Assembly (NCBI RefSeq): GCF_051020985.1 | Contig: NC_135007.1 | Span: 11,745,501-11,809,500, forward strand | Reading direction: 5' to 3' | Length of the DNA stretch: 64,000 bases | Source: Nomia melanderi | Lineage: Eukaryota; Arthropoda; Insecta; Hymenoptera; Halictidae | In this document: positions 46,755-59,460 of the stretch, piece by piece | How positions within the stretch are numbered: the first letter of the stretch is position 1 | How the letters are laid out: the number at the start of each line of letters is the position of its first letter | The notes under the pieces: model-generated | Seen by the model: only the letters and a program-made list of their open reading frames with translations | The model's database searches: none | What the model was told of the DNA's origin: nothing | Translations under genes and position numbers: made by a program

Positions 46755-47799
46755 TTAACCCTTTGCGACGGCGTCATTCGCTATTCTAATTTATATTGAT
46801 AATTTATTTACGATATTGGAACGGTACAGATAAGGTATATATACATATCTGTTTGCTTTAACTGGTTTTATCGGTGAATCGAATCGATTAATTGATTCTT
46901 CAATGTTCATCCCCTCGTTTCTGTTTCCATTGAAAAGACTTTATCTAATTTGTTTATCTCGATTTTGTGGTTATTTGACTTGTTGAAGTAGGGAACTTTA
47001 CTAGTCCAGGAATACGTTATGATCTTTGAATTTTCAACTGGATAAAGAGAACGGAGGAATTTGGAAGAATTTCCTCTCGTTCGCAACGCATTGTTGCGGT
47101 AACATTTACTAAATTGCGCGTTGAAATGGGTTACGCGAGAATGTTACGGTTAAATGGCCGCGAGCGGAGGAGAACAAATTCTGTTTTCCCGTGTTATTTA
47201 AGTCATTAGGGGGCAGCGACGCGACGACTCTATCAGATTACGATATTATGCGTGATGGGGCGAGTCGTCGGCGGAATAACGCTGTAACGCGTTAGCGCGG
47301 ACTGCATAAAGGCCAGTCGGTCCCAGGAAGCCGCAGATGTTCACGTCTAATTAGGTAAAATCAGCGTGATCCGTAATGAGGCATATTATTTTATCTGCGC
47401 ATTAATTAACCCTCGGAAGGCGGTTGGCCCCGGACGGGCGCGGCATACGAATACGCGCGGCCATTTTAACTCATAGTAGAATTTCCATTATACGCGGCCT
47501 TTCATCGTGGCATTGTACCGGCGATTTCGTGCATACTTTCCCGTTAACCACGTAAAACGAAAGCTGAAATATACCTACACGCACGAAGAATAAGAAACAA
47601 ATCACGTTGAATAATACAATCTTTGTATTTATAAAATAAGATTGTATCATTCAATTTGATTTAAACTCTGTGATATAGACTCTTTATAAAACGAGCCCCA
47701 TATAAATTAAAATTGACTATATCGAAATTTCTGACATATGAATCTTCTCATTTTAACTATTTCTTTAGAACGTTTATTATTTCAAAAGAATCAATGATC
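46755..47799. other. Non-coding, with a solo family A end at 46,755
   Basis: TTAACCCTTTGCGACGGCG resembles the family A terminus. No right end found. The rest holds no supported gene. Confidence 0.45.
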
Positions 47800-48290
47800 A
47801 ATCTCAACAAATAATTCTCTTAAAATGTCACTTCAACAATTTCTACATGACGTTCACAATTTCTATACCATAAATTTTCAAAATACTACCAATAAATAAC
47901 TCTCTTAAAATATCACTTTAACAATGTCTCTATAACATTCACAATTCTCGAAACGTCCATTTCGAAGATGCAACCGACAAATAATTCTTTTAAAATATCA
48001 CTTCAACAATTTCTCTGTAACGTTCGCAATTCTCGAAACATCCCTTTTAAAGATGCAACCGACGACAAATAACTCTTTTAAAATATCACTTTAACAATAT
48101 CTCTATAACATTCACAATTCTCGAAACATCCATTTCGAAGATGCAATCGACGACAAATAATTCTTTTAAAATATCACTTCAACAATTTCTGTAACGTTCG
48201 CAATTGCCAGAACACCAGTGCTCAACCAACGATACACGATTCTCTCAAAATATCATTTCAATGATTCGCGACTCCGAGAGAATCAATTGC
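47800..48290 (+). repeat. Tandem repeat array, ~84-90-bp unit, five to six copies
   Basis: The anchor (ataa)ttct(c/t)ttaaaatatcacttcaacaatttct recurs at about 47,811, 47,895, 47,980, 48,068 and 48,158, with a decayed copy near 48,240. Each unit also carries a cgttcacaattctcgaaac and tttcgaagatgcaa segment. Confidence 0.85.
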
Positions 48291-49177
48291 GAACGTGCAA
48301 TCGCCAACAGATAATTCATCCGAAATGCCCCGGACGGTATGACTAGCAAGCTTTTTAATATTCTATAATTAGTCGGCTAGAGGGGCCCGTCTCTCAAGCT
48401 TTCCAGAGTTAATCTTGAACCGTAGGCCAACGAAACCGAGATAATCTCGAGAGACTCGGCTAGCGAGTAGCTTAAGTCTGCCGGATCCCGGGGCACGGTC
48501 GAGTGTTGTCCCTGCCACCCCGAGAAATAGCTAACCCGTTCCTCAAGGCGGCGGAGTTCCCGCGGAACGGACGTGTCGTGAGGTTATACGCGATGTCCCG
48601 GCCATTATCGTAATGACATAATGACGTGATATTATGGGGTACATTATGGACATCGATCGTTTGCTGTCTGTAATTACAGCCGAATGCAATGCTAGACGTA
48701 CAGTTAGAATATGATTATTATCACCGGTCCGCGGTGTTATAGTGTAACTGAGCGCGAGCGATAATAGATCGTGCTCGCCGCCCACTAATGCGGTAATAGT
48801 CGCAGGTGGAAGGTCGCATTTTACGTTGTCCGGATAAGCGAACGATACGGGTCGACTTTAATCTTCGCTTATCCGTTGATATTTTATTGGCGCACCCTGC
48901 GCAGATTTTGTTCGATCGTTTGTTACTTCATCGCGCGCTCGCATCGAGATCAATTTACTTGTAGCTGTCGCTTATCTTCGACGCGAGACACTTGGCAACG
49001 TGGAAATTTGGATTTTTTGGAATATTCAAATGTGTTGGATTTTTGGGAATTTGAACGGGAGTATCGAGTAGTTTCATGGTGGTTTTCTGATTTTTGGAGA
49101 ACGGTTTCGTGTTTCTGTGTAATTCGTGAAAGGTTGATTTGTTCAATTTTGTTCGTTTGTGAAGGGAATGTATTGTA
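48291..49177. other. Non-coding, no supported gene
   Basis: A 100-codon frame at 48,876-49,178 is Trp/Phe/Cys-rich with no recognised motif or donor, and I do not accept it as a gene. Confidence 0.45.
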
Positions 49178-49470
49178 AATAATGCTATTTAATGTTGTGA
49201 CATTTGGCGAGATGAACGTGTAATAATAATAAAACGATTCAATGAAATAATTTGATACATTGTTTTCATTTTGTGCATTTTGCTGCGTGAAATCGTGCGG
49301 CCTTCAACGTGTTAAACAATTTTAGTGTTTATTATGTATCTGCTTTTCCTAGGCGATTTTTTAAATATAGGTTCAAATCTATATTTTATGGCATTTAAAC
49401 AATTTAAGTATGTTTATTACGTATCTTCTTTTCCTAGATTTTCTATTGCTGTTGCATTTCATTTTTGAAT
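49178..49470. repeat. Duplicate of the 42,212-42,520 block
   Basis: Starts within a family D interior (taatgttgtgacattt), reaches the family D right end (CCTTCAACGTGTTAA at about 49,313) and continues into the same downstream segment (tttattatgtatc, ttttcctaggcgatttt, ggttcaaatctatattttatggc). Confidence 0.75.
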
Positions 49471-50075
49471 AAATTTGAACGGAAGTATCGAGTAGTTCTT
49501 TATATTATGGTGGTTTATTATGAAGATTTTTGGAGAACGGTTTCGTGTTTTTGTGTAATTCGTAAAAGTTGATTTGTTCAATTTGTTCGTTCGTGAAGGG
49601 AATAATGTGTGAGATATCAACGATGCAAATATTCTCTGAAATTTTGCATCATGAAGCTGTGTTACTGCTCGAGTCTGCCTGGTTTACTTGCTCAGGGTCG
49701 CGTGCTCTATTTCTCAATTGGGTTCGGCGTCTACACTCTAAATAGGATACTCGCAGAAAACGTCGAGTCTCGTTAGACTGCTAGTACAGAAGTCTGATTA
49801 TATTTAGAACGTCTAAGAATACTGTAACGTCGCACCGATACGTAACGTCATTACACGGAACAGACGTATCGGTGCTCGTGTTTATACTGGGAAATGGACT
49901 ACTGGCTAAAAGCTTCTTTCTACAGTCCATCGGTGATTTTACAGTTACTCCATTAGAAACAACCTTCAATTCACGTAGCTAACAGAAAAATTTAAAAATA
50001 CTCTGATGTTATTCCTGTATTATATAAAATCTAAATTGATTATTAATTAACAAACAGTTCGATATGATATCCATA
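49471..50075. other. Non-coding, nothing recognised
   Basis: 49,471-49,610 partly repeats 49,040-49,170 (gagtatcgagtagtt, tggagaacggtttcgtgttt, gttgatttgttcaatttgttcg), which implies a local duplication. No gene supported. Confidence 0.55.
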
Positions 50076-50236
50076 TTAACCCTTTGCGGTCGTCAGGCGA
50101 TTTACTAAATGATAAAATAATTCTGTCTCTTTGTATATTATATACATTTATATTAGCTGCAAAAAGAACCATTAATATTTCATTAGAAAATGGTAAATAT
50201 ATCTAGCGAAAGAAGCTTTCGACTGCAAAGGGTTAA
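50076..50236. mobile_element. Family A TTAA MITE, 161 bp
   Basis: TTAACCCTTTGCGGTCGTC at the left and TTTCGACTGCAAAGGGTTAA at the right; TTAA on both sides. Short, internally deleted copy. Confidence 0.8.
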
Positions 50237-50574
50237 TTTAAACAGAACAAAAATGTAATCTAATACCCAAGAATTCAAGCCAATATCATTCCACATTCTC
50301 ATGTTTATTCCCTACCTCAAAATTCACTTCTTATTCTTTAAACCACTGGAAACGTTTACAGTCTCCAATTATCGAATGCTCAATTTTTGAAAAAGCAAGC
50401 TTCCGACAGCAAAAGGTTATCCAAAACACAACGAAAATGTAATCTAATACCCAAGAATTCAAGCCAATATCATTCCACATTCTCAAGTTTATTCCCCACT
50501 TCAAAATTCACTTGTTATTCCTTAAACCACTGGAAACGTTTACAGTCTCCAAACATCGGATGCTCAACTTTTCC
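50207..50574 (+). repeat. Tandem duplication, 184-bp period, including a MITE end
   Basis: The anchor aaatgtaatctaatacccaagaattcaagcc lies at 50,251 and 50,435. Copy 2 begins with gcaagcttccgacagcaaaaggtta, a decayed version of the MITE right end (gctttcgactgcaaagggttaa), so the MITE was already present when the segment duplicated. Confidence 0.9.
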
Positions 50575-51171
50575 CCCGCGGAGGCGACCCGACGCGACGC
50601 GTTCGCTTCCCCGATACCCGGTCCCGTTTCGCGGATGCCTCCGTTTTATCGGAATTTTTATTACGGCAATACACGGCGGCGTAAGCGATTTAGCCGAAAT
50701 CACGAGCACGTTGACGCAATCTCGTATCTTGACGCGCGGGAAATAAAGGGTGAAACCCAGTGGAACGCGGGCCGCGTATATACCCCGGTATCTGGGACAA
50801 TATATCCGCGGGAAGAGTTTTTCCGGGCTCGTTCGTAGCCGCCGCGCGATATCGCGTCCTTACGATCGCGGCTCGGCCGCGATCTCGCGAAGTTGTTTTA
50901 TTTATATCGGTAAACGGCATAAACTCGCGACTCGCTCGGTGTCCCCCGTTGCCGCTGACGCGTCCGTTTCATCCCTTTCGGCTGCCTCTCGCCCCGCTCC
51001 GCGCGGATGATACGACCGCCCCGCCGAAACTTCTGTTTATCCGAATATGCGAGACTTCTTTAACTTTTCCGCAACCACGTCTCGATCGTGCTGTTTCCTG
51101 TTCGCCGGGAACAGGAAGAATTTTCGGTGAACTTTGCTTTCGCCTACTTGCCCCTCGGATTGTTCCGATGA
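50575..51171. other. GC-rich non-coding stretch
   Basis: Frames to 146 codons (50,760-51,200) overlap others on both strands. No motif, no splice-bounded exon. Confidence 0.45.
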
Positions 51172-51775
51172 CCGATTTCGGTGATTGTTTGTTTCATTGA
51201 ATGTTAAATCGGTTAAGGGCACTTGTTTTACACGAATGTGTTGCAAAGAGATTGCTCTATTTTTGTGAAACGATTTAGTTTCCAAAGATTCTAGAAAATT
51301 TAATTCTTAGAAGTATATTGGGAGAATTCTGTAACTTCCGTTCGTGTAATCAATAGTTCTGATTTAGTAACCGATTAATTTCTATTAGATTTATCTCTGA
51401 ATCTTAAGAATATCGAATACCTATATTTGTTGAATTATTCCCGAATCACCTCGAAAATCTTTCAATTTTAGAATCGGTCGATTTGGTGATTGTACATTTG
51501 CATTGAATATTAATTCTATCTAGAGACACTTATATGAATATACAAATAAACCCTTCTATTATTATAACAACTTACTTCCCAAAGATTCTAGAAAATTTCG
51601 TTCTTAGAGCAATATTAGTAGAGTTCTATAACTTCTATTCATATAATCAAAGGTTCTGATTTAGTAACCGATTAATTTCTATTACATTTATCTATGAACC
51701 TTCTTGAGAATATAACGAATACCTGTACTCGTTGAATTATTCCCGAATCACCTCGTAAATCTTTCAATTTACCGT
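51172..51775 (+). repeat. Tandem duplication, ~297-bp period, two copies
   Basis: Anchors ccaaagattctagaaaattt at 51,282 and 51,579; gttctgatttagtaaccgat and ttgttgaattattcccgaatcacctcg appear in each. Copies differ at many positions, so the duplication is not recent. Confidence 0.9.
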
Positions 51776-52555
51776 GCTATCGGCCGAAGAATGGCTCTCA
51801 GGAGCCAATTAGTCCGGTTCGATTAATCCCATAGTCCAAGTCCTCGTTTCCGCGAGGATGGAAATTATTTATGCGTAAAGCTGGATCCACTCTTCCCTTC
51901 CTTTTCGTTCTTGCCGGGCAAATAAGCGTTTACGAGCATGTAAGCGTCGTGCCAATTCCGAATTCATCCCGTGTGCCGTGATGTCGACCACGGTTGACCA
52001 AATTCAGCTGGAAAGTCCGACGGTCGATCGATCCTCTCCGTTCCGCTCGCACTCGCCCGAATACAGCAGTTTTTAATCGCCTTTGCCGAGCCGTGACTGG
52101 TTTCACCATTTTTCCGTCGATGTAACGGAAAATCTTGGAGCAAACGGCGCGGCGCTCTGCACCGATGTAAAACGATCGCGACGATAAGCCGGCGCCAGTT
52201 TGCAATGGACTTCGGATTAACCGAGGAACGGGCGTAACTGCGCGTAACACGGACTTTATTCCTCCCTGCATCCTTCTTCGCGTGCATTACTTCGCGAGTA
52301 GTGGCCGGTCGATGGTTTTCAGGACTCTCGTCGATCGTTCAAGTCGAATGCTAATAATCTCTGTTGAGCCTTTGTTACGGAGATTGTAACATTCTGGTTC
52401 GGTGACTGTTGCTTTGTTTATGGTACGTTTGTTTGATGTGTCAGTCGATTTGATGTTGTATTGTCGGGCGATCGAGTCTGTTATGTTGGGGAATTCCTTT
52501 TTAGAATCTGAAGAGGATTGAATATTGGAAAGTTGAAAATTGGAACATTGGAACA
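51776..52555. other. Non-coding, no supported gene
   Basis: Frames on the minus strand at 51,930-52,287 (107 and 113 codons) overlap one another in different frames and show no motif. Confidence 0.45.
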
Positions 52556-52735
52556 CTGGAGCATTATAAAATTAGGAAATTAGGAAATTATAAAATTAGG
52601 AAATTAGGAAATTATAAAATTAGGAAATTAAGAAATTATAAAATTAGGAAATTAGGAAATTATAAAATTAGGAAATTAGGAAATTAGGAAATTATAAAAT
52701 TAGGAAATTAGAAAATTAGAAAGTTGGGAAGTTTG
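52556..52735 (+). repeat. Minisatellite of (att)ataaaattaggaaattagga units
   Basis: Alternating attataaa and attaggaa blocks, irregular 9-30-base periods. AT-rich, no coding capacity. Confidence 0.9.
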
Positions 52736-52769
52736 AAAGCTTGAAAATTTAATACTTTAAAAATTTGAA

Positions 52770-52995
52770 AGATTGAAAGACGAACAAATTAAAATATTCA
52801 AAATTGAAAATCTGAAAGATTGAAAGATTAACCAATTAAAATATTCAAAATTGAAAATCTGAAAGATTTAAAGATTAACCAATTAAAGTATTGAAAGATT
52901 GAAAGATGAATAAATTAAAATATTCAAAATTGAAAATCTGAAAGATTGAAAGACGAACAAGTTAAAATATTCAAAATTGAAAATCTGAAAGATCG
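52770..52995 (+). repeat. Tandem repeat, ~58-80-bp unit
   Basis: Unit contains aattaaaatattcaaaattgaaaatctgaaagattgaaaga. At least four copies with variable spacing follow directly from the preceding minisatellite. Confidence 0.85.
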
Positions 52996-55785
52996 AATAA
53001 CGTCTGTTTATTACCCAATAAAAAGACGCATCGTCTCAAGCAACTTTCACCGAGAACTTCGAACTCGAAGTGTCACGCGATATTAAATTATAAAAATAAT
53101 AACGCGACACAACGAAGAAAGGTGCCACGAATAATTAGAACTAATTCAGTGGTAGCACTCTAATGCAGGCTCGGCTACATATGCAAATGGGACACACTCG
53201 TTACTCGAAGCCGACGTTAAACACGGCGGCGCGGGATTCCTTTCGCGAAGCAAACTCGTTAATGCGCGGAGTGTTTCTTCCGAATCGCGGAAAGAAGAAT
53301 GAACTCGAGGTAACATCGGCGGAGTGAAACTTTTTCCGGGAAAAGCAACACGCTCCCCATTGGCCGCGGTCATTTCCCGGGTCGCATTGTTTTTCCCTTG
53401 CACTTGGCAGCGCGTTCGCGCCCGCAGTGTCTCCCTGGCGCAGTCTTCGTCGGTAAAACGTCGTTCCCCTCTGCGGGCGCGGAGCAATTAACCAATTTAC
53501 ATGTCGAAGTAGCTAATGACTCGTCGCCGTGGACTCTCTAATACGCGCCGTTTCGTCCCTTTATTATTTTGGCCGCGAGTCTTAGGTGACTTCAACTTCA
53601 ACCGCGACGTCGACGAAATTACAGACACCCTTGCAGTCTCGTTCCTCCGTCGTAAGTAGACCAGCTAGGAAAATGAAACGAAGGAAAAACCATGGAGTCC
53701 GTGCGACAAGAGTTCCTGCATATAACTCCGTCATTACGAGTTTCGAGTATACTGTTATATAAAAATCAGCGAACGACGTTCCTTCGATGAATATATCGCG
53801 ATTGAAATTGGATAGAGCAAGGATTGACAAGCAATCACACCGTCCGATGTATAAATGTTGGTAAAGGGAGAAACTGTGGATAGAAAAATATGCGCACCGT
53901 TCGAGTTTAATTGTGAATTGTCATTAAAATTTCAGGTAGCCGGATTTTACCGGTGTTTTTCGGTTCATCCGGGGAAAATTGATTTTCCACGTGATTTTCT
54001 GTCGTACGGTAATAAAAGGCATTGTTAAAAGAGGATACGGCGGCGATAAACGCGGACGGAGTAGAAAAACTGGACGGGACAGAAGCGAGCAGCGTTCGAG
54101 TTTAGTCGGGTAATCTTTTCACGGAAAAACTGATTTATGCGAGGCGCACGAGGAAGGCGAGCGAGCGGCGTCCAATTAAACAACAATCCGTTTACCAGTT
54201 AATGCCCGCTTCGACGAGTATGTCGGGCTAATATAACACGCACGCGTAAACCGGTATCTCGCAATACGGTCTATTTTCCGTGAAATATTGCCGCTCGTAA
54301 ACCGAAAATGGCGCGGGAGTCTGCGAGAATCTTACCGGATCCTTATGCAAAGCTGCGCCGGGGTATTATGTGTACATTTACGATGACTGTGGACCGAAAT
54401 AGAATTTGGTATCGAAGTTCCCGCCGCGCCGGGGAAGAACTCTGCCCGTACAAAAGGAACAATATCCCTTTCACGGGATATTGGTTCCTATGACGCCGGT
54501 TGTTACGAAACAAATCGGAAACTCCTATCATACGTCGGGACGCGTAACTGCGATATTCGAAATGATGTTCTAATTGAACTGTACAACGAAAATAATGAAA
54601 ATTTATGTACTCTATTGCGAAGTTATAGAATATCCACGTCATAACGAGATATACTCTATTCAACGCAAAGATCTTTCGCAAACTCCATCGCTTTGTTTCT
54701 GTTTCAATATTGAAAATAATATTCTTAATTTTCACACAACAATAAAGATTTACACGTTCCATTGTACATTCGTCGTTTAACTCGAAGACTACAGAACGTT
54801 ACTTCTCATGAGAATAGGATAATAAGATTTTCCACAATTCATTACTTCATTTCTTCCGACATCCCAAACACAAACAATCCCATGGAAAGTATTCCGGCGA
54901 AAGCTGTCGCGAGGCGCATCCCCGCCGACAAATTGGAAAATTGGCGATTTTAATCTGAGAAATAGCATTCGGCTTGATTACTTTAACGGGCTAAACGAAT
55001 ATTGACGCGCCACGTCCTCGATGGGAGTGCTCCGATGGATCAATTAATTAAACGGCGTATTAGGTTGTCACGCCGGGAGTCCTTGCATTTTAGAAAATGG
55101 AGAGTCACAAAAGAGCGACGGCGGTGCCTGGGCGCGTCGCGCCGACGTTATCGCTTTAATAATTAATAGACAGTACGGCAAACAATGTAGGAAGCGCGTC
55201 TGCCCGAAATATCGGCGTCGACGCCAAAACCTCGTCAGGATCGCCGCGACAATGGACATCCGTCCGGCTTATGGAGATTTATCGCGTCGTTCCGCGACGG
55301 TCGCGCTGCGCTCGAGGATCAAACGAGGCACGAAATATGGGCTCCGCGTCCGAGAACCTCCGCAGAACTCGGCTCGATGGGATTCACGGGAGACGGATCG
55401 CTCTCCGAAACAAAATATTCAATCGCGGCGTAAATAATATTCTTTCATTCGAAACTAATCTGATGTTTCCTCTGCGATGGCTCGTAGAGAAACTTAAAAG
55501 AAGATACTCCTCCGTTATGCAGATATAAACCGTGGCAAACATAAATTTTAACTGTTTCTCATTTGACGTGGAAGAAACCTGATTTTTAGTAGATTTTGTA
55601 CAATAAGTGGAGTCCTGTTGTTTCTTTGTGTACCTAGGAATGATTTTAGTGTTTCTGGAATATTATGTTATAAGTTTCAAACTACTTTTAATGGATTATA
55701 CATTCAATCATTCTAAATACAACCGTTTGGCGAACGCCATCTCGACGAAACGAAGTTTGCATTTGGAAGACTAACCCGCTACAGA
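52996..55785. other. Non-coding stretch, 2.8 kb
   Basis: GC-rich 53,200-53,650 and 54,000-54,550; AT-rich elsewhere. Frames up to 139 codons on either strand lack motifs or exon borders. Confidence 0.45.
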
Positions 55786-55847
55786 TGATCTAATTACTCG
55801 AACAGCAAGAGAACCATGATCTAATTACTCGAACAGCAAGAGAACCA
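55786..55847 (+). repeat. Perfect 31-bp tandem duplication
   Basis: The 31 bases starting tgatctaattactcgaacag occur at 55,786-55,816 and again at 55,817-55,847 without a mismatch, so the duplication is recent. Confidence 0.95.
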
Positions 55848-56330
55848 CATAGTTCCCTTTTTCCTATTATTTAAGCAATTGATACATAATTCAGCAAGAT
55901 TCATTCCAAAGAATCTTCCTCCCCAAATGGTTAAAATTCCCCATTCCTTCCAACAACTCCCAAATCTCCTCCACACCCCCACATCAACTAATCCCGCAAA
56001 ATCGCAGCGACGTCAAACAACCCCCGCGAAGAGAGCCGAAAAATACGAGAGTTGCAGAAATCGATTAGTCCGCCGTTACAAGCGAAAAAGGACCGTCGCA
56101 GGGAATAAATTCAAAAGGCGTTGAGCACCGGGAAAACGTTTCGCCGCGAAATTTTCAATCCCGACGGCCTCGGAGGGAAAGCCACCCCATCGACGCGCGT
56201 GTGTGCCGCGGATTTTTATCGCACTCGTATAATCGTGACGCGGGGCGACTCGAACGAGATGGGTTACGAGGCGCGGACGGGAAACACGTTTCTTAATAGA
56301 TAGGGTGGGATCGAGGGTTCGTAATTCTTT

Positions 56331-56361
<31 letters not shown>

Positions 56362-57058
56362 CGTCGACCCTTCCGCGACGAGGATCGAAGGGACGAGGGG
56401 CGCACGCCACGGGATTCGAAAATTCCGGGCGGTGTTCGTGAGTAAATACCGTCGCCCGAGTTTCTCCATTATATTGGTTTAAAACGATTTTTCTCCCGTT
56501 TTCACCCCGTCCCTCGCACTTTTCCACGCCCTCCCCGCCCGTCCGCGCGGCCGCCGCCTGCTTTCCCCCCGTCGCTTCCGCTAAATCGACCGCTTCGAGC
56601 GGGGGCGCGTGTTCATCGAACGGCCGGGGGTTTTTTCGCTCCCCGAAAACCGAGTCTTTGGGTTAGACGGTCTTTTGATAGAATTTTCAGCGATGGCGGA
56701 CGGGGGAAACTCGATTGGGGATCCGTTGAATCGAAACCGGGGATAGGATCGATGAAAGCTTCCGCGGGAAAACTGCTATGGAATCGGTTTAAACAAATTG
56801 TATCGAATAATTGGAGTGAAGTATCGGTGTGTCGAAACCTGGCGACAAGACCGCGAGCGCTCCCGTATAACGGGGCTCCGCAAGATCCGATTCGGCGGGA
56901 ATTTCATTCGACCAGCATGTCGGGGGTTTGGAAATTTTATTTGGTATCTGTTCGTTCCTTTTCTTTCGGTTAACTGATTTTCTTCCGGGAATATGGGGAG
57001 CTTCGCGCGAATCTGATAGGGATTCGACTGGTTTCTGTACCGATCCTTTTATTTAGGT
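55848..57058. other. GC-rich non-coding stretch
   Basis: Apart from the microsatellite, CpG-rich sequence at 56,100-56,760 with overlapping frames and no motif. Pyrimidine/purine-rich near 56,520-56,600. Confidence 0.45.
56328..56363 (+). repeat. (ACG)n trinucleotide microsatellite
   Basis: About eleven repeats of acg, ending gccgtcgac. Gives poly-Arg or poly-Val frames on the minus strand; not coding. Confidence 0.95.
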
Positions 57059-57345
57059 CAGCGTTTCCCAACGGGCAATTTGGTTTTTGAGGGGGGCCAT
57101 TTGAAATTTTAAATATCACTTCATATATTTCACAATATTTACGTATGTAAACAAAATAGTAAAAATATGATAATTATAAAAATACTATAATATAATATTG
57201 AATATTATATATATGTTACATAGGAGGCATAAGAAGAAGGTGTGATTGATTGATTTCATTTTTTTCTAATTGTGTCTGTTTTTGTTAATTATACGAATTC
57301 AGGTTTTTATTAGAATACTTTTAGATTTCTTTTCGCTTCATTTTT
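57059..57345. mobile_element. hAT-like solo left end
   Basis: CAGCGTTTCCCAACGGGCAA opens a strongly AT-rich segment. This is a hAT-type terminus similar to that at 612. No TTGGGAAACGCTG right end is seen, so the element is truncated and the 3' limit is approximate. Confidence 0.5.
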
Positions 57346-58783
57346 GTATGGGTTTAACGTTTGGACAGGAGTTTTAAAGGAATTGTATCGTTCATCGAAG
57401 CCGGTCGAGGGAGAAAAAGAGACGGTCTGGCTTGGGACAAATTTTGAACTTTGCAGTTGGATTTATTGGTGTGTCCAGGAATTTCCACTTTGGAGACGAT
57501 TCTTTTCGCGGATTATCCTGACAGACAGCGTTTTATTTTCAACGCGGTTTTTCCTTGGCGGTCGTCTTCTCGCAAAACCTGTCCCGCTGGCTGTTTGCGA
57601 GCGAGGAGTCAACACTGGTCCGCAAAAAAGAGGGAATAGGCGGGAAACACCGGTCGGAGATAAAGAATAACGCGTTCTCGCGCCAGTCGAGCTCGTGGAA
57701 AGTATAATTAAGCCGGGAAATACACCATAGAATCTTTTCTACGGTCGTTGCGCAGTTTTGAAGAGCGAATCGAGCGTGGAAAATCCAATCGAATGAAGCC
57801 CAGTGTGTTCCGGCTCACGCCGGAATCATTTCTATGGCAACCGAATCCGATTGTAATGGAACACACATTTTACAAGGAACGTGAGTGACAAGTATCGAAA
57901 CATTTGTTTATCTTTTTACCGGAAGGAACACGGCGTTCTACAGATTTATTATTCTGTCACGGAAGCGGATTTTTATTGAAGCGCGATACATTCTACCTCG
58001 CCGCGCTGGAAATACTTTCGGTATTTCTTTTCATATCTATGCAGCGGGATGGCGATACTAACGGTATTATTTTACATTTCTGACAGAAATGAATGGAACG
58101 CTGGCGTATTTTATCGCATTCAGTGATTATCTCTTCGCCAATTGAACTATCGAGCGGTTAAAGCGTTATTCTAACTTTAGAAAACAAACGTGCGTATATA
58201 TCTTGGAATCTTAATTGATTTGTATTCTAAAGCACATACACTAATGACTGAATTTACACAATAATTCACAGAGAAACACTTTCAAAATTACAATAATTAA
58301 ACAGTAGAAACAATCAAAGAATCTGAACCATTTAACTCGGTTGGCAGTTCCAGAATAATTATAAATTTTAGTTTCTAGGGAATATTATATTCAACTACTT
58401 TCGTACATCAAATCTACCTACTGAAATGTATTTCCAGTTCGAAAGCACCGGTAACCAAATTACACCGAAATTTCCAGTTTTCTTCAGACTTCCCTCGAAA
58501 AACGAAGGAAACTCTTCATCCCCCGATTTTTGTTATTCACGGGACAGAGCGCGCTTCCGATCCACACCGAATTGTTCTCCGTCAGTGTGTAAAGGGTTTG
58601 TAATGAGGTTCGCCTACGAAATCGCTCGGCAACTGTGTCGGGATCATCGTTATTCCCAAGACTGGCGTTGTTCCGTTAATCCTGACGATTCTTACAGAAA
58701 TTCCGGCGGCGAACCACTCTTCGACAATGGATGAACGTTTGTCTGCGGATACTTGCCAGTCCCTCCTCTCCTTTTTCCTTTCA
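57346..58783. other. Non-coding, no supported gene
   Basis: Frames of 60-110 codons without motif. Pyrimidine-rich toward 58,760. Confidence 0.45.
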
Positions 58784-58804
58784 CTCTCTCTCTCTCTCTC
58801 TCTC
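58784..58804 (+). repeat. (TC)n microsatellite
   Basis: About ten TC units within a longer pyrimidine-rich tract to 58,900. Ser/Leu/Phe-rich frames here are artefacts. Confidence 0.95.
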
Positions 58805-59173
58805 CTTTTCTTCTCGTCCTTTTCTTTCCTTTCGTTTTTCCTTGATTTTTTCGCTTATTCCCCCGTTATCCTCTCTCGCTTTTCCTTCCTCCTCGAAGAC
58901 CTCATTCTCTCCGCGACGCCGTAGGATCGACGCTCTGCATGCTTCCTCGAGGAATTTTCCGAGGCGGATTCTTCGCGCTCGCGTCTCATGAATCGTCCAC
59001 GAATTTTTCACTCCTTCCGACCTCGTTCCCATAACCCCCGGCTTCCATCGCGCGAACATCACGGACGGATTCCTCGCGACTGTACCCCCCGCCGCGGCGG
59101 ACGTAGAATTTCGTTGCCGCCATTAAATCCCGAGCAGAAGTCTGTCGAAAGTTGGATGAATTCCATTTTTAAC

Positions 59174-59460
59174 GATTTTCTGGATTTCGGTGCCTACACT
59201 TTATTCTGCAATGTCTACGATGTTTTATTATTTAATAAACTCTCCGTCGATTCGAAAGATTCTTCTGTGTACATCGAAGTTCGAAAGGTTGTAAGATTTT
59301 ATAGATGAATGTTGAAGGACTTTTATCGATTTTCTGTATTTCGGTACCTACATTTTATTCTATAATGTCTATGTTTTATTAATTTAGTAATCTCTCTGTC
59401 GATTTGAAAGATTCTTGTGTTGATTGAATTTAAAAAAAAAATAGTAATATTTCACAGATA
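59174..59460 (+). repeat. Tandem duplication, 154-bp period
   Basis: The anchor gattttctg(g/t)atttcggt(g/a)cctaca occurs at 59,174 and 59,328. Both copies contain ttattctgcaatgtct or its variant, and cgaaagattctt or gaaagattcttgtg. The first copy overlaps a GC-rich frame, the second has decayed. Confidence 0.85.

Noticed and set aside
47800..48290. Regularly spaced repeats considered as a CRISPR array
   Set aside because: Units are 84-90 bases, homologous throughout with no unique spacers, and the genome is eukaryotic.
50760..51200. 146-codon frame in GC-rich DNA
   Set aside because: Overlapped by other frames on both strands, Arg/Pro/Ser-rich as expected for CpG-rich non-coding sequence, no motif.
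56076..56405. Poly-Arg/poly-Val frames
   Set aside because: Produced by the (ACG)n microsatellite.
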